Assembly: GCF_039621805.1 (NCBI RefSeq)
Contig: NZ_CP155074.1
Coordinates: 1 to 64,000, forward strand
Origin: Paraburkholderia sp. PREW-6R
GTDB taxonomy: Bacteria > Pseudomonadota > Gammaproteobacteria > Burkholderiales > Burkholderiaceae
Length of the DNA stretch: 64,000 nt
Direction of reading: 5' to 3'
Shown: one piece after another, positions 28,778 through 38,062 of the stretch
Layout: the number at the start of each line of letters is the position of its first letter
Numbering within the stretch: position 1 is the first letter of the stretch
The notes under the pieces: model-generated
What the model was told of the DNA's origin: nothing
What the model saw: the letters and a program-made list of their open reading frames with translations, nothing else
Databases searched by the model: none
Made by a program: the position numbers and the translations under genes

Positions 28778-28794
28778 GTACCCCGACGCCCGTC

Positions 28795-29946
28795 TTAAAC
28801 TGCCGACGCCGTCTGCACTTTCTTGCCTTTGCCGCTGACCTTGATCTCCTCGAGCTTGATCTCGACGTGGCGCGAGAACACATATTCGGCCGGGCGCTGC
28901 TTGTCCAGAGGGATGTCCTTGGTGAACGCGCCTTCCGTTTTCGGACCGCGCATGCTGACCTTGAGCGCCTTCAGCGGGTGCGCCACCGTGTCCATGACCG
29001 CCGTGGCTTCGAAGCCGCAGTGCACCATGCAGTCCGCGCACTTCTCGTAGTTGCCGGTGCCGTACTTGTCCCAGTCCGTGGTTTCCATCAGTTCCTTGAA
29101 GGTCTTCACGTACCCTTCGCCGACCAGATAACACGGCTTCTGCCAGCCAAACACCGTGCGCGCCGGGTTGCCCCACGGCGTGCATTCATACGTCTGATTG
29201 CCGGCGAGAAAGTCGAGGAACATGGCCGACTGGCTGAACGACCAGTTCTTGCCGCCATTGCCACGCTTGAAGATTTCGCGGAACAGATGCTTGGTCTTGT
29301 CGCGGTTCAGGAAGTGTTGCTGATCCGGCGCGCGCTCGTACGCGTAACCCGGCGAGACGGTGATGCCGTCCACGCCCATTTCGCGAACCGAGTCGAAGAA
29401 CTTCGCCACGCGCTCCGGCACGGCGTCGTTGAACAGCGTGCAGTTGATGTTCACGCGGAAGCCGCGGCGTTTCGCTTCCTTGATTGCGGCGACGGCCTTG
29501 ACGTACACGCCTTCCTGCGACACCGAGTGATCGTGCGCTTCCTGGTCGCCGTCGAGGTGAACCGACCAGACGAAGTACGGATTCGGCTCGTAGTCGTCCA
29601 TTTTCTTTTCCATCAGCAGCGCATTCGTGCACAGGTACACGAACTTCTTGCGCGCGATGATGCCCTTCACGATCTGCGGCATTTCCTTGTGCAGCAGCGG
29701 CTCGCCGCCCGCAATCGACACCACCGGTGCGTTGCATTCGTCGACTGCGCCGAGACACTCTTCCAGTGACAGGCGCTGATTCAGGATTGGATCCGGATAG
29801 TCGATCTTGCCGCAGCCATTGCAGGCAAGATTGCAGCGGAACAACGGCTCCAGCATCAGGGCGAGCGGGTAGCGTTTGTTGCCGGACAGGTGCTGGCGCA
29901 TGATGTAGGCGCCGACCCGGACTTTCTGTAGCAGCGGAATAGACAA
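28795..29946 (-). CDS. hpnH: Adenosyl hopene transferase HpnH (radical SAM)
   Basis: 383 residues. It joins the 5'-deoxyadenosyl radical to diploptene, giving adenosylhopane, the first step of side-chain extension. The iron-sulfur cluster motif C-x3-C-x2-C is at residues 38, 42 and 45 (RCNLACNGC). A GGEP motif (SIAGGEPLL) and the C-terminal cysteine segment CADCMVHCGFEA are typical of HpnH. The start is TTG 29946 with AGGAGG five bases upstream. It is co-transcribed with ispH, 10 bp upstream. Confidence 0.94.
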   Translation of the reverse strand: MSIPLLQKVRVGAYIMRQHLSGNKRYPLALMLEPLFRCNLACNGCGKIDYPDPILNQRLSLEECLGAVDECNAPVVSIAGGEPLLHKEMPQIVKGIIARKKFVYLCTNALLMEKKMDDYEPNPYFVWSVHLDGDQEAHDHSVSQEGVYVKAVAAIKEAKRRGFRVNINCTLFNDAVPERVAKFFDSVREMGVDGITVSPGYAYERAPDQQHFLNRDKTKHLFREIFKRGNGGKNWSFSQSAMFLDFLAGNQTYECTPWGNPARTVFGWQKPCYLVGEGYVKTFKELMETTDWDKYGTGNYEKCADCMVHCGFEATAVMDTVAHPLKALKVSMRGPKTEGAFTKDIPLDKQRPAEYVFSRHVEIKLEEIKVSGKGKKVQTASAV

Positions 29947-29956
29947 GACGTCCTCC

Positions 29957-30901
29957 TTAAACTTCGCGTGCAGCGAGTGGTTGCATCAGCTTCGACGGCA
30001 ACTTGAATTCGACCTTTTCTTCGCGGCCCGCCATTGTCGTGACTTCAACGGGCCCCCATGCGCTCAGCGCATTGATTACGTGCTTCACCATTTCTTCAGG
30101 CGCCGACGCGCCTGCCGTGATGCCGACGGTTTGCGCGCCGGCGAACCACTCCGGCTTCACTTCCGAACCGTCGGCGACGAGATAGCTCGCCACGCCGCTT
30201 TCGCTGCCGATCTCGCGCAGCCGGTTCGAGTTCGAGCTATTGGTGGCGCCCACCACCAGCAGCACGTCGACCTCCTTGCTCAGCTCGCGCACGGCGGCCT
30301 GGCGGTTTTGCGTGGCATAGCAGATGTCGCGCGTGTCGGGGCCGACGATGTCGGGAAAGCGGCGCAGCAGCGCGTCGATGATGCCACGTGTGTCGTCTAC
30401 CGACAGCGTGGTTTGCGTCACATACGCGAGCGGCGTGTCGGCCGGCAGATCGAGGCTTGCCACCTCCGCTTCGCTTTGCACCAGCAGCACCTTGCCCGGA
30501 ATCTGGCCGATCGTGCCTTCCACTTCCGGATGACCCGCGTGACCAATCAGGATCAGCGTGCGCCCCGCGCTTACATACTGACGTCCTTGCACATGCACCT
30601 TGGTCACGAGCGGGCAGGTTGCGTCGAGGACGTCGAGGCCGCGGGCCTGCGCGTCGCGCTCGACGGTTTGCGCGACACCATGCGCGCTGAAAATGGCGAC
30701 CGCGCCTTGCGGCACTTCATCCAGCTCCTCGACGAAGCGCGCTCCCTTCTGGCGCAGATTGTCGACCACATGACGATTGTGAACAATCTCATGGCGTACA
30801 TACACGGGGGCGCCGTGTTGCTGTAACGCGCGATCGACGATCTCGATTGCACGGACAACGCCCGCACAAAAGCCGCGGGGTTGAGCAAGGATGACTCGCA
30901 T
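29957..30901 (-). CDS. ispH: 4-hydroxy-3-methylbut-2-enyl diphosphate reductase
   Basis: 314 residues. Last enzyme of the MEP pathway, making IPP and DMAPP. The three cluster cysteines are in GFCAGV, ATCPLV and DICYATQNR, and the substrate residues in [10 protein letters not shown] and TNSSNSNRL are present. ATG 30901 starts [15 protein letters not shown]. Its place directly upstream of hpnH suggests a dedicated copy that boosts isoprenoid supply for hopanoids; a second housekeeping copy may exist elsewhere in the genome. Confidence 0.95.
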   Translation of the reverse strand: MRVILAQPRGFCAGVVRAIEIVDRALQQHGAPVYVRHEIVHNRHVVDNLRQKGARFVEELDEVPQGAVAIFSAHGVAQTVERDAQARGLDVLDATCPLVTKVHVQGRQYVSAGRTLILIGHAGHPEVEGTIGQIPGKVLLVQSEAEVASLDLPADTPLAYVTQTTLSVDDTRGIIDALLRRFPDIVGPDTRDICYATQNRQAAVRELSKEVDVLLVVGATNSSNSNRLREIGSESGVASYLVADGSEVKPEWFAGAQTVGITAGASAPEEMVKHVINALSAWGPVEVTTMAGREEKVEFKLPSKLMQPLAAREV

Positions 30902-31230
30902 AAGTAGGCGAACTCCGGCTGACGCGGACTACGAGTGAGCCACTGATATGGCTTTATCGCCGCGACCATCTAATTAGTTGACGTCTTGAGCCCCGGCGAC
31001 GGCCGGTACAGCAAAACCAAACGCGCATTCTAACGCTATCGGCCTGGCTTTGCTTCGGGCGCGGCGGCCAGACCTCGGTCTACGCGGCGCGAGCGGACTG
31101 TTCTCCTCGCGCCGCGCCGGTCATACATGTGGCAATGATTACACGCTGCACTGCTTTAACGGAACGCTTAAACTACGTGGTCCTGCGGCACACGGATGCT
31201 GCATTACAGAATGGTTTCGGGGCTCGCTGG
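30902..31230. other. Divergent promoter region ispH / hpnC
   Basis: 329 bp between divergent genes with no other gene. The hpnC frame is open back to a GTG at 31129, so part of this stretch may be coding if that start is used. No clear operator was seen. Confidence 0.5.
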
Positions 31231-32097
31231 ATGGACGTCGATCAACGCGAAAATTTTCCGGTCGCGAGCGTGTTGCTGCCAAAGGCGCTGCGGGCGCCTA
31301 TCGGCATTATCTATCAGGTTGTCCGCACTGCGGCGCACATCGCCGACGAAGGTGACTGGAGTGCAAGCGAACGTCATGCGCGGCTAGCCGACTTTCGCGC
31401 GGGTCTCGACGCGGTGGCGGCGCGGCGTGCGGCGCCGGTCCATGCGCTGCTGTTCGACGAACTCGCGAGTGTCGTGGCGCAATACAAGCTGCCGCTTGCG
31501 CCGTTTTACGATTTGCTGACTGCGTGCGGCCAGGAGATCGACACCCGTCGTTACGCCGACCGCGCCGCGCTGCTCGACTATTGCCGTCACTCGGCCAATC
31601 CGCTCGGCCATCTGATGCTGCATCTGCTGCGCGCGGCCACGCCGGCGAATCTGGCCGACGCCGAAGCGATCTGCACGGCATCGCAACTCATCGGCTTCCT
31701 GCTGGATGTGGCCACCGACTGGAAACACGGTCGCGTCTATCTGCCGCTCGCCGATCTGCGCCGCTTTGGCGTGACCGAGGCGCACATCGCCAACGGTGTC
31801 GTCGACGAAGCATGGCGGGCGTTGATGGCGCACGAGGTATTGTTTGTGCGCGATACGCTCGTGCGCGGCGCGCCGCTCGCGTTGCGTGTGCCGGGGCGCC
31901 TCGGCATCGAGTTGTGCGGCGCGGTGCACGCCGGCTTGCGCTATCTCGAACGGATCGAGGAGGCGGACTATGACGTGTTCCGCAAGCGCCCACGGCTCAA
32001 TGTGTTTGACTGGAGCGTCGTGGCGGCGCGTACGGTGGTGATGTGGTTGTCGCGGCGCGTCGGCGCGCCCGCGCGTTCTTTCGAGGGCAATCTTTAA
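31231..32097 (+). CDS. hpnC: Hydroxysqualene synthase HpnC
   Basis: 288 residues from ATG 31231, which gives the usual start just before RENFPVASVLLPKALR. An in-frame GTG at 31129 would add 34 residues. HpnC converts presqualene diphosphate to hydroxysqualene. The second substrate region LLDVATDWKHGRVYLPLADL is intact. At the first Asp-rich site, where HpnD here has DDIAD, this protein reads AAHIADEGD, so one or two of the usual acidic residues are replaced. The stop overlaps hpnB by one base. Confidence 0.88.
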   Translation: MDVDQRENFPVASVLLPKALRAPIGIIYQVVRTAAHIADEGDWSASERHARLADFRAGLDAVAARRAAPVHALLFDELASVVAQYKLPLAPFYDLLTACGQEIDTRRYADRAALLDYCRHSANPLGHLMLHLLRAATPANLADAEAICTASQLIGFLLDVATDWKHGRVYLPLADLRRFGVTEAHIANGVVDEAWRALMAHEVLFVRDTLVRGAPLALRVPGRLGIELCGAVHAGLRYLERIEEADYDVFRKRPRLNVFDWSVVAARTVVMWLSRRVGAPARSFEGNL

Positions 32098-33269
32098 TGG
32101 TGGCGGTCCTGTTTCTTCTTTCGTGCCTTTCCCTGTTGATCTGGTGCGTGCTGCTGTTCGCGCGCGGCGGTTTCTGGCGGGCGCGTCCGGCCGCACCCCT
32201 CGTGCTCGAACCGCGCGAGACATGGCCGGCGGTTGCCGCCGTGGTGCCGGCCCGCAATGAGGTCGACGTGATCGCTCAGGCCGTCACCACGCTGCTCGAA
32301 CAGGACTATCCGGGCGATTTCCACGTGATCGTGGTCGACGACCACAGTACCGACGGCACCGCCGACGCCGCCCGCGCCGCGGCCTTGCAGCTGCGGTGTC
32401 CGGACCGCCTGACCGTGCTGGGCGCGAAGCCGTTGCCGCCCGGCTGGTCGGGCAAGGTGTGGGCGCAGTCGCAAGGCATCGAGGCGGTCCGCACGCTCGG
32501 CTTGCCGGCTGATTTCCTGCTGCTGACCGACGCCGACATCGGTCACCCCGCGGACGCCGTTGCGCAACTCGTCGCGCGAGCGGATGCCGAAAAGCGCGAT
32601 CTCGTCTCGCTGATGGTGCGTCTGCGTTGCGACTCCTTCTGGGAAAAGGCGCTGATCCCGGCCTTCGTTTTCTTCTTCGCCAAGCTCTATCCGTTCGCGT
32701 GGGTCAACAACCCGCGCCATCGCACCGCGGCGGCGGCGGGCGGCTGCATGCTGGTGCGCCGTAGCGCACTCGAAGAGGCGGGCGGCATCGAGTCGATTCG
32801 CGCGGAACTGATCGACGATTGCAGTCTGGCTGCGCGCATCAAGCATCGCGGCACCGGACGCCACCCCATCCGGCTGGATGTGGCCGCGCGCAGCGTGTCG
32901 CTGCGTCCCTACGATAGCTGGCGTGAGATCTGGAACATGATCGCGCGCACGGCGTTCACGCAGCTGCATTACTCGCCGCTGCTGCTCGCGGGCACGCTGC
33001 TCGGCATGACGATCATTTACCTGATGCCGCCTGTCGCGGCGCTGGTGCTCGGGCCGTTGGGCTGGCCGGCATGGCTTGCATGGGCGGCAATGTGCTGCGC
33101 GTACGCGCCGATGTTGAGCTACTACCGTCGTTCGCCTTTGTGGGCGCCGTTTCTGCCGCTGGTAGCGCTGTTCTACGTGGGCGCGACGTTCGCGTCGGCG
33201 GTGCGCTACTGGCGCGGCAAGGGCGGCCAGTGGAAGGCGCGTGTGCAGGCGCCTGTGCAGGAGCGCTAA
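32097..33269 (+). CDS. hpnB: Hopanoid-associated glycosyltransferase HpnB
   Basis: 390 residues. GT2-type glycosyltransferase with an N-terminal membrane helix (about 1-22), a catalytic domain (VVPARNEVDVIAQAV, VVDDHSTDGTAD, LLTDADIGH as the DxD-type motif) and three C-terminal membrane helices (about 295-375). HpnB is linked to hopanoid loci, but its acceptor has not been established. ATG 32097 overlaps the hpnC stop (TAATG). Confidence 0.9.
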   Translation: MVAVLFLLSCLSLLIWCVLLFARGGFWRARPAAPLVLEPRETWPAVAAVVPARNEVDVIAQAVTTLLEQDYPGDFHVIVVDDHSTDGTADAARAAALQLRCPDRLTVLGAKPLPPGWSGKVWAQSQGIEAVRTLGLPADFLLLTDADIGHPADAVAQLVARADAEKRDLVSLMVRLRCDSFWEKALIPAFVFFFAKLYPFAWVNNPRHRTAAAAGGCMLVRRSALEEAGGIESIRAELIDDCSLAARIKHRGTGRHPIRLDVAARSVSLRPYDSWREIWNMIARTAFTQLHYSPLLLAGTLLGMTIIYLMPPVAALVLGPLGWPAWLAWAAMCCAYAPMLSYYRRSPLWAPFLPLVALFYVGATFASAVRYWRGKGGQWKARVQAPVQER

Positions 33270-33324
33270 AGCACGGATGCAAGCGGCTGAACTTCGCAGC
33301 CTGAAAGCTTGCGGACGAAACAGA

Positions 33325-33350
33325 ACGGCGCCCGCAGGCGCCGTTTTTTG
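33325..33350. terminator. Terminator after hpnB
   Basis: ACGGCGCC, four-base loop, GGCGCCGT and six T. It ends the hpnCB operon in front of the convergent gene at 33353. Confidence 0.85.
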
Positions 33351-33352
33351 CG

Positions 33353-33985
33353 TCAGCCCTTCGTGAGCATCATGTAAAGCTGAATGACCATGTCGGGCGA
33401 AAACGTGAACGGCACCCAGCCGTGACCGGTGTGCCGCATGACCAGCAGACGGTCGCCATTCGACTGTTTCTGCACGGCCATCACCGGGTTTTTCGTCGAC
33501 ACGAAACGCCAGCCTGGCGGTATGCCCGGCGGCGGTTCGGGCTGCATCGACGCACGCGCGTTCGACAACTCTTCGATTAGCTTGCCGAGCTGCTCCGGAC
33601 GCAGCGCCACGGTCTGACCACCGATCGTCATGGTGATTTCGTTTTGCGCGGGGCGGTTGATTTCAAGCGTGGCATGAAGCTGCGGCGCGGCCTCGGGCGC
33701 AGGGCGAGCGCCAGGCTCCGAAGCCGGCGCAGACCCATTCACCTCGCCGGGCGCCTGCGCGGGTTCCACCTCGGACACCGCGGCCTCGGTCGCCGCCACT
33801 TCGGCAGCCGCGTTTTGCACTAACGTGTCGGACGCCGCTTGCTCCGCCGGCTGCTGCGCGTTCGGCGCAACAGCGCCAGCAGTGGCGGAAGTCTCGGGAT
33901 TGTTTTCGGCCTGCGGGGCCACGACAGCCTGAATGAGCTGATCGACGCCCTTTTCCAGCGCGCCGAGCTGTTCGTGAAGATTCAT
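33353..33985 (-). CDS. Hypothetical protein with Ala/Pro/Glu-rich middle
   Basis: 210 residues from ATG 33985. Residues 1-30 form a helix (MNLHEQLGALEKGVDQLIQAVV), about 30-110 are low-complexity Ala/Glu/Pro, and about 115-210 form a compact domain (GQTVALRPEQLGKLIEELSNARASM, then GWRFVSTKNPVMAVQKQS and FTFSPDMVIQLYMMLTKG). No family recognised. It lies between hpnB and hpnA on the hpnA strand and might be co-expressed with neither. The well-formed C-terminal domain and normal codon use suggest a real gene. Confidence 0.65.
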   Translation of the reverse strand: MNLHEQLGALEKGVDQLIQAVVAPQAENNPETSATAGAVAPNAQQPAEQAASDTLVQNAAAEVAATEAAVSEVEPAQAPGEVNGSAPASEPGARPAPEAAPQLHATLEINRPAQNEITMTIGGQTVALRPEQLGKLIEELSNARASMQPEPPPGIPPGWRFVSTKNPVMAVQKQSNGDRLLVMRHTGHGWVPFTFSPDMVIQLYMMLTKG

Positions 33986-34134
33986 GCGAAGGTTCTCTGG
34001 TAAGACCCGCGATTTTAACTGCTGCGCGTAGGCTTTTACCCGTCGCAACCACAGCGACGTTGTAACAAAATGCTTGCAGTCGCGCCGGTTCTCCCGACAC
34101 GAACGGCAGCGTGGCCGTCATGTCCAGCGCCCGT

Positions 34135-35145
34135 TCAAGCCTTCAGATAGCCCGCCTGTCTGAACCAGTCGAGCGCGTCGCTCAAACCTTCCCGATATGG
34201 CCGCGCACGATAGCCGAGTTCGCGCTCCGCCTTCGCCGACGTGAAGTACATCTTGTTCTTCGACATTTTCAGACCGTCCACGGTGACGAACGGTTCGCGT
34301 TTCGTGATTCTCGCGACCGCTTCCGCGCCTATGGCGAGCGGATAAAGCGGCCAGCGCGGCAGGCTCAGTGTGGGCGCTTTGCGGCCGGTGAGCGCCGCAA
34401 TGTCCGCGAGCATCTGCTGAAGCGGCAGATTTTCTCCGCCGAGAATATAGCGCTCGCCGATCTTGCCGCGTTCCAGCGCGAGGAAGTGACCCGCGGCCAC
34501 GTCGTCGACGTGAACGAGGTTCAGGCCCGTATCCACGAACGCCGGAAGCTTGCCGAGCGCTGCTTCGACGATGATGCGGCCAGTCGGCGTCGGCTTCACG
34601 TCGCGCGGACCGATGGGTGTGGACGGGTTCACGATTACCGCCGGCAGGCCATTCTGCGCGATCATCCGCTCCACCGCCCGCTCGGCCAGCACCTTGCTGC
34701 GCTTGTACACGCCAATCGCCTGATCGGCCTTGAGCGGCGAGGTTTCGTCCGAGGAGTGCCCGGAACTCGTGACCTTGAGCGTCGCCACGCTGCTCGTGTA
34801 GACAATGCGCTCCACGCCCGCTGCCAGCGCCGCGCGCATGGTGGCCTCGGTGCCTTCCAGATTCGAGCGTTCGATCTCGCTCGGGTCCGGCGCCCACAGG
34901 CGATAGTCGGCGGCCACGTGCAGCAGATAGCGCACGCCGCGCAGCGCATTGCGCATAGACGCTTCGTCGCGCATGTCGCCCACGACGACCTCTGCATCCA
35001 GCGCCTCGACGTTTTTGCGCGGGCTGGTGGCGCGCACCAGCACGCGCACCCGGAAACCTTTCTGTTGCGCGATGCGCGCCACCGACGAGCCGACGAAGCC
35101 GGATGCGCCGGTCACGAGCACGAGATCGCGATTTTGTTCGCTCAT
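34135..35145 (-). CDS. hpnA: Hopanoid-associated sugar epimerase HpnA
   Basis: 336 residues. Extended short-chain dehydrogenase fold: NAD motif LVTGASGFVGSSVAR near residue 10, active-site Ser in YTSSVATL, and the YxxxK pair in YKRSKVLAERAV. The downstream signature VNPSTPIGPRDVKPTPTGRIIV is characteristic of the HpnA subgroup. It probably modifies a sugar or the ribosyl group of hopanoid side chains. The start is ATG 35145. It completes the set hpnA,B,C,D,E,F,G,H,M,N in this window; hpnI, J, K, O, P and R are not here. Confidence 0.9.
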   Translation of the reverse strand: MSEQNRDLVLVTGASGFVGSSVARIAQQKGFRVRVLVRATSPRKNVEALDAEVVVGDMRDEASMRNALRGVRYLLHVAADYRLWAPDPSEIERSNLEGTEATMRAALAAGVERIVYTSSVATLKVTSSGHSSDETSPLKADQAIGVYKRSKVLAERAVERMIAQNGLPAVIVNPSTPIGPRDVKPTPTGRIIVEAALGKLPAFVDTGLNLVHVDDVAAGHFLALERGKIGERYILGGENLPLQQMLADIAALTGRKAPTLSLPRWPLYPLAIGAEAVARITKREPFVTVDGLKMSKNKMYFTSAKAERELGYRARPYREGLSDALDWFRQAGYLKA

Positions 35146-35274
35146 TCTGATCTGATTCCCTGCATGACGGTCGACGGATTGTACGTGGCGCGGGGTCGAA
35201 CTCAAGCGCCAGCCTGCAGGTTCGCCGCGACGCGACTAGAATGCCCGCTTGAAAGTGTGTGAGGAGGGAACGGC

Positions 35275-35568
35275 ATGGCCCCGGATCTGGATGAGCGGAT
35301 CGAAACGTATTACGTGCGGGTGCGCGGCACCGTGCAGGGCGTCGGCTTTCGCCACGCAACCGTGCGGCAGGCGCACGCGCTTGGCATCAAGGGTTGGGTC
35401 GCGAATCTCGACGACGGCTCCGTCGAGGCCGTGCTACAGGGCGCGGCCAATCAGGTGGACCGGATGTTGTCGTGGCTGCGGCACGGACCGCCGGCGGCGC
35501 GTGTCACCGACGTAAGCGGCGAAGAACGCGCTACCGAAAAGCGCTACGAACGTTTCGAGCAGCACTGA
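35275..35568 (+). CDS. acyP: Acylphosphatase
   Basis: 97 residues, normal for the family. It hydrolyses carboxyl-phosphate bonds. Both signatures are present: VRGTVQGVGFRHATVRQA (catalytic Arg in GFR) and GWVANLDDGSVEAVLQG (catalytic Asn). ATG 35275 follows GAGGAGGG. It is divergent from hpnA and convergent with the egtD-like gene. Confidence 0.93.
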   Translation: MAPDLDERIETYYVRVRGTVQGVGFRHATVRQAHALGIKGWVANLDDGSVEAVLQGAANQVDRMLSWLRHGPPAARVTDVSGEERATEKRYERFEQH

Positions 35569-35660
35569 GTGAACCCGATGCGGCTCTGTCAAAGCGGAGC
35601 AGCCCGCCGTTACCACGACGACGCGCCGCTCCGGATGCCGGCGTCGGGCGCACGCAGTAT

Positions 35661-36641
35661 TCAACGCGCGACCAGCAGACTTTCCGCGAAACCCCATTCC
35701 TCTTCGATCCACTGGTAGCTGCACGCAAAGCCGGCGTCGTCGGCAATGGCGGACATTTCCTCCGCGCGGTACTTGTGGCTGCTCTCGGTCCAGATCGTCT
35801 CGCCTGCTTTGAGCGACACTGTCAGTTGCGCCGCGCCGACGTGCGCGGTGACATCCCGCTTGGCCCGCAGATGCATTTCGATGCTGCGCGCGTCCGGATT
35901 GAAGCGCGCGACGTGTTCGAACGCCTCGAGCGGAAAGTCGCCGTCCAGTTCGCGATTGATGCGCGCAAGCAGGTTCAGGTTGAACGAAGCGGTTACGCCG
36001 ATCGAATCGTCGTACGCGGCGACCAGCGTCGGCGTCGGCTTGATGAGGTCGGTGCCGAGCAGCAGCGCATCGCCGGGTGCGAGCATATTGCGGATATCGC
36101 GTAAAAAGCGCGTCGCGGCCAGCCTGCCGAAATTCCCGATCGTACTGCCAAGAAAGAGCACGAGCAGCCGCTCACCGCTCGTGCGGTTTTTGCTGACTTC
36201 AGCAAGACCAGCCAGGTAATCGCGCTCATAGCCCACGATCGATAGCCGGCAAATATCGCCCAGCTCTCGCCGGCAGAGTTGCAGCGCGCTGCGCGAAATT
36301 TCAATCGGGCAGTAAGAAGTGGGGCGCTTTTTACAGAGTGCTTCGAGAATGCGCCGTGTTTTACGGCCGCTGCCGCTGCCGAGTTCCGCCACGGTGACGT
36401 CATGCGGCAGGTGTTCGACGATGTCCACCGCATGCTTCGCGAGAAGCCGCTCTTCGGCGCGCGTCACGCCGTATTCGGGCAGTACGGTAATCACCTCGAA
36501 GAGCGCGGAGCCGACTTCGTCATACAGATACTTCGACGGCAATTCCTTCTGGGGTGAATGAGTCAGGCCAGCGCGAACATCGGCGGCGAAGGCGGCGAGA
36601 AAGTCGGGTGCGGCGTCGTGCGATAGGGCGGGCTGGGTCAT
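35661..36641 (-). CDS. egtD: L-histidine N-alpha-methyltransferase (EgtD-like)
   Basis: 326 residues. It should make hercynine by triple methylation of histidine. The N-terminal PKELPSKYLYDEVGSALFEVITVLPEYGVTRAE, the SAM site VAELGSGSGRKTRRIL and the late ETIWTESSHKY segment are typical of EgtD. ATG 36641. EgtB, which turns hercynine into the ergothioneine precursor and is often adjacent, is absent here. The pathway must be completed elsewhere, or the product is used otherwise. Confidence 0.88.
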   Translation of the reverse strand: MTQPALSHDAAPDFLAAFAADVRAGLTHSPQKELPSKYLYDEVGSALFEVITVLPEYGVTRAEERLLAKHAVDIVEHLPHDVTVAELGSGSGRKTRRILEALCKKRPTSYCPIEISRSALQLCRRELGDICRLSIVGYERDYLAGLAEVSKNRTSGERLLVLFLGSTIGNFGRLAATRFLRDIRNMLAPGDALLLGTDLIKPTPTLVAAYDDSIGVTASFNLNLLARINRELDGDFPLEAFEHVARFNPDARSIEMHLRAKRDVTAHVGAAQLTVSLKAGETIWTESSHKYRAEEMSAIADDAGFACSYQWIEEEWGFAESLLVAR

Positions 36642-37130
36642 GCTGTCTCCAGTAGTCACATGCGATGAGCGGGGTGGTGAGGCCGGGCGGCATGTGAGGC
36701 GTTCGCGGTTGTTGCATGCCGAAAAAAGGGAGGGTGACGCTGACGGCGCCGTAACGGTGTCGCCATAATCAGCTAGCAAGATTCGCGCATGGGTGCGCCA
36801 ACAAGCAAGGTGACGACACAACGTACCTGCACGGCGCCGCCGCGCGTGAGCTTAGTTCTAGTGCATCTGCGCGGCGAGCGCACGTCAATCTTTGCGTCTC
36901 ACCTTTCATGCCGCTTAGGAGCGATGCACGCATTCACAACACGTTTAGAATGCGGCGTGCGTCACCGAGTCATGGCGAATTCGTTCGGCGACAATCAAAA
37001 AACACATTCCACGCACTGCCTGCATTGAGACTTCACTTCAAATGAGCGTACCAGACTTTCTGCGCCTGCCTGTTGCGCCGCAACGAACCACGTCGTGCTG
37101 GAAAACGGCAACACGACATGTCCCGCTCTG
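36642..37130. other. Intergenic region without a gene
   Basis: 489 bp between divergent genes. Short open frames here have no domains and no ribosome sites. Nothing else seen. Confidence 0.5.
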
Positions 37131-38024
37131 ATGCGCTACGACCCGAAGCGCGGCATCGCGCTATCAGTCAGCGCATGCGCGTTATTTGCCCTGCTGTCCG
37201 CTTACGCCACACTGCTCAAACCGCTCAGCGGCCTCGATATCTTTGCATGGCGCGTGATCTGGACGGTGCCTGGCGCGCTTGCGCTTGTGGTGGTGCGCAA
37301 ACGCCTGCCCATTCTCCGCCAACTTTTTTACCGGATGGTGACCGAGCCCGCATTAGGTTTCGCCATGATCCTGAGCGCCGCGTTGCTTGGTTTGCAATTG
37401 TGGGTGTTTCTTTGGGCACCGCTGCATGGACGCATGCTCGAAGTCTCACTCGGTTACTTTCTGCTTCCGCTGGTGATGGTTCTCGTCGGGCGGTTTCACT
37501 ATCACGAACGTCTGGATGGCTTGCAATGGCTCGCGGTGATCTGTGCTGCTGTCGGCGTTGCGCACGAGCTTTGGGTGACCGGTGCGTTTTCATGGCCGAC
37601 TTTGCTGGTGTCGCTCGGCTATCCACCGTATTTCATGCTGCGCCGTAGAATCAATCAGGATTCACTCGCGATGTTCACGGTGGAAATGGCGCTGCTGTTA
37701 CCCGCCGCGATCTTTTTCCTGCTGAGCGGCGATTCGCTGACGATGATCGCCGGTCGCTTCGACATGTGGTGTGTGCTGTTGCCGGGACTTGGCGCGCTCA
37801 GCACGCTGGCGCTCGCGTCGTATCTCCAGGCGAGCCGACTATTGCCTGTCGCGTTGTTCGGCATTTTGGGTTATGTCGAGCCCGTATTGCTCGTGTTCGT
37901 GTCGATCACGCTGCTCGGCGAATCGCTCAATGCGTCGCAACTCGCGACCTATATCCCCATCTGGATCGCGGTTGCGCTCACCGCGCTGCACGGTGCGCAT
38001 CTCGTGCGATTCGCGCCGAACTAG
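37131..38024 (+). CDS. RarD-type EamA permease
   Basis: 297 residues with about ten membrane helices in two EamA repeats. The pattern of RarD-family proteins is clear: KRGIALSVSACALFALLSAY, LDIFAWRVIW, WLNW-like WVFLWAPLHGRMLEVSLGYFLLPL, and LGYVEPVLLVFVS. The substrate is unknown; E. coli RarD was named for chloramphenicol sensitivity. ATG 37131 is chosen over the upstream GTG at 37095 because it starts just before the first helix. Confidence 0.82.
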   Translation: MRYDPKRGIALSVSACALFALLSAYATLLKPLSGLDIFAWRVIWTVPGALALVVVRKRLPILRQLFYRMVTEPALGFAMILSAALLGLQLWVFLWAPLHGRMLEVSLGYFLLPLVMVLVGRFHYHERLDGLQWLAVICAAVGVAHELWVTGAFSWPTLLVSLGYPPYFMLRRRINQDSLAMFTVEMALLLPAAIFFLLSGDSLTMIAGRFDMWCVLLPGLGALSTLALASYLQASRLLPVALFGILGYVEPVLLVFVSITLLGESLNASQLATYIPIWIAVALTALHGAHLVRFAPN

Positions 38025-38062
38025 CCGCGCCGCTCGCGCGGTTTCGTCGACGCCCACGCAAC

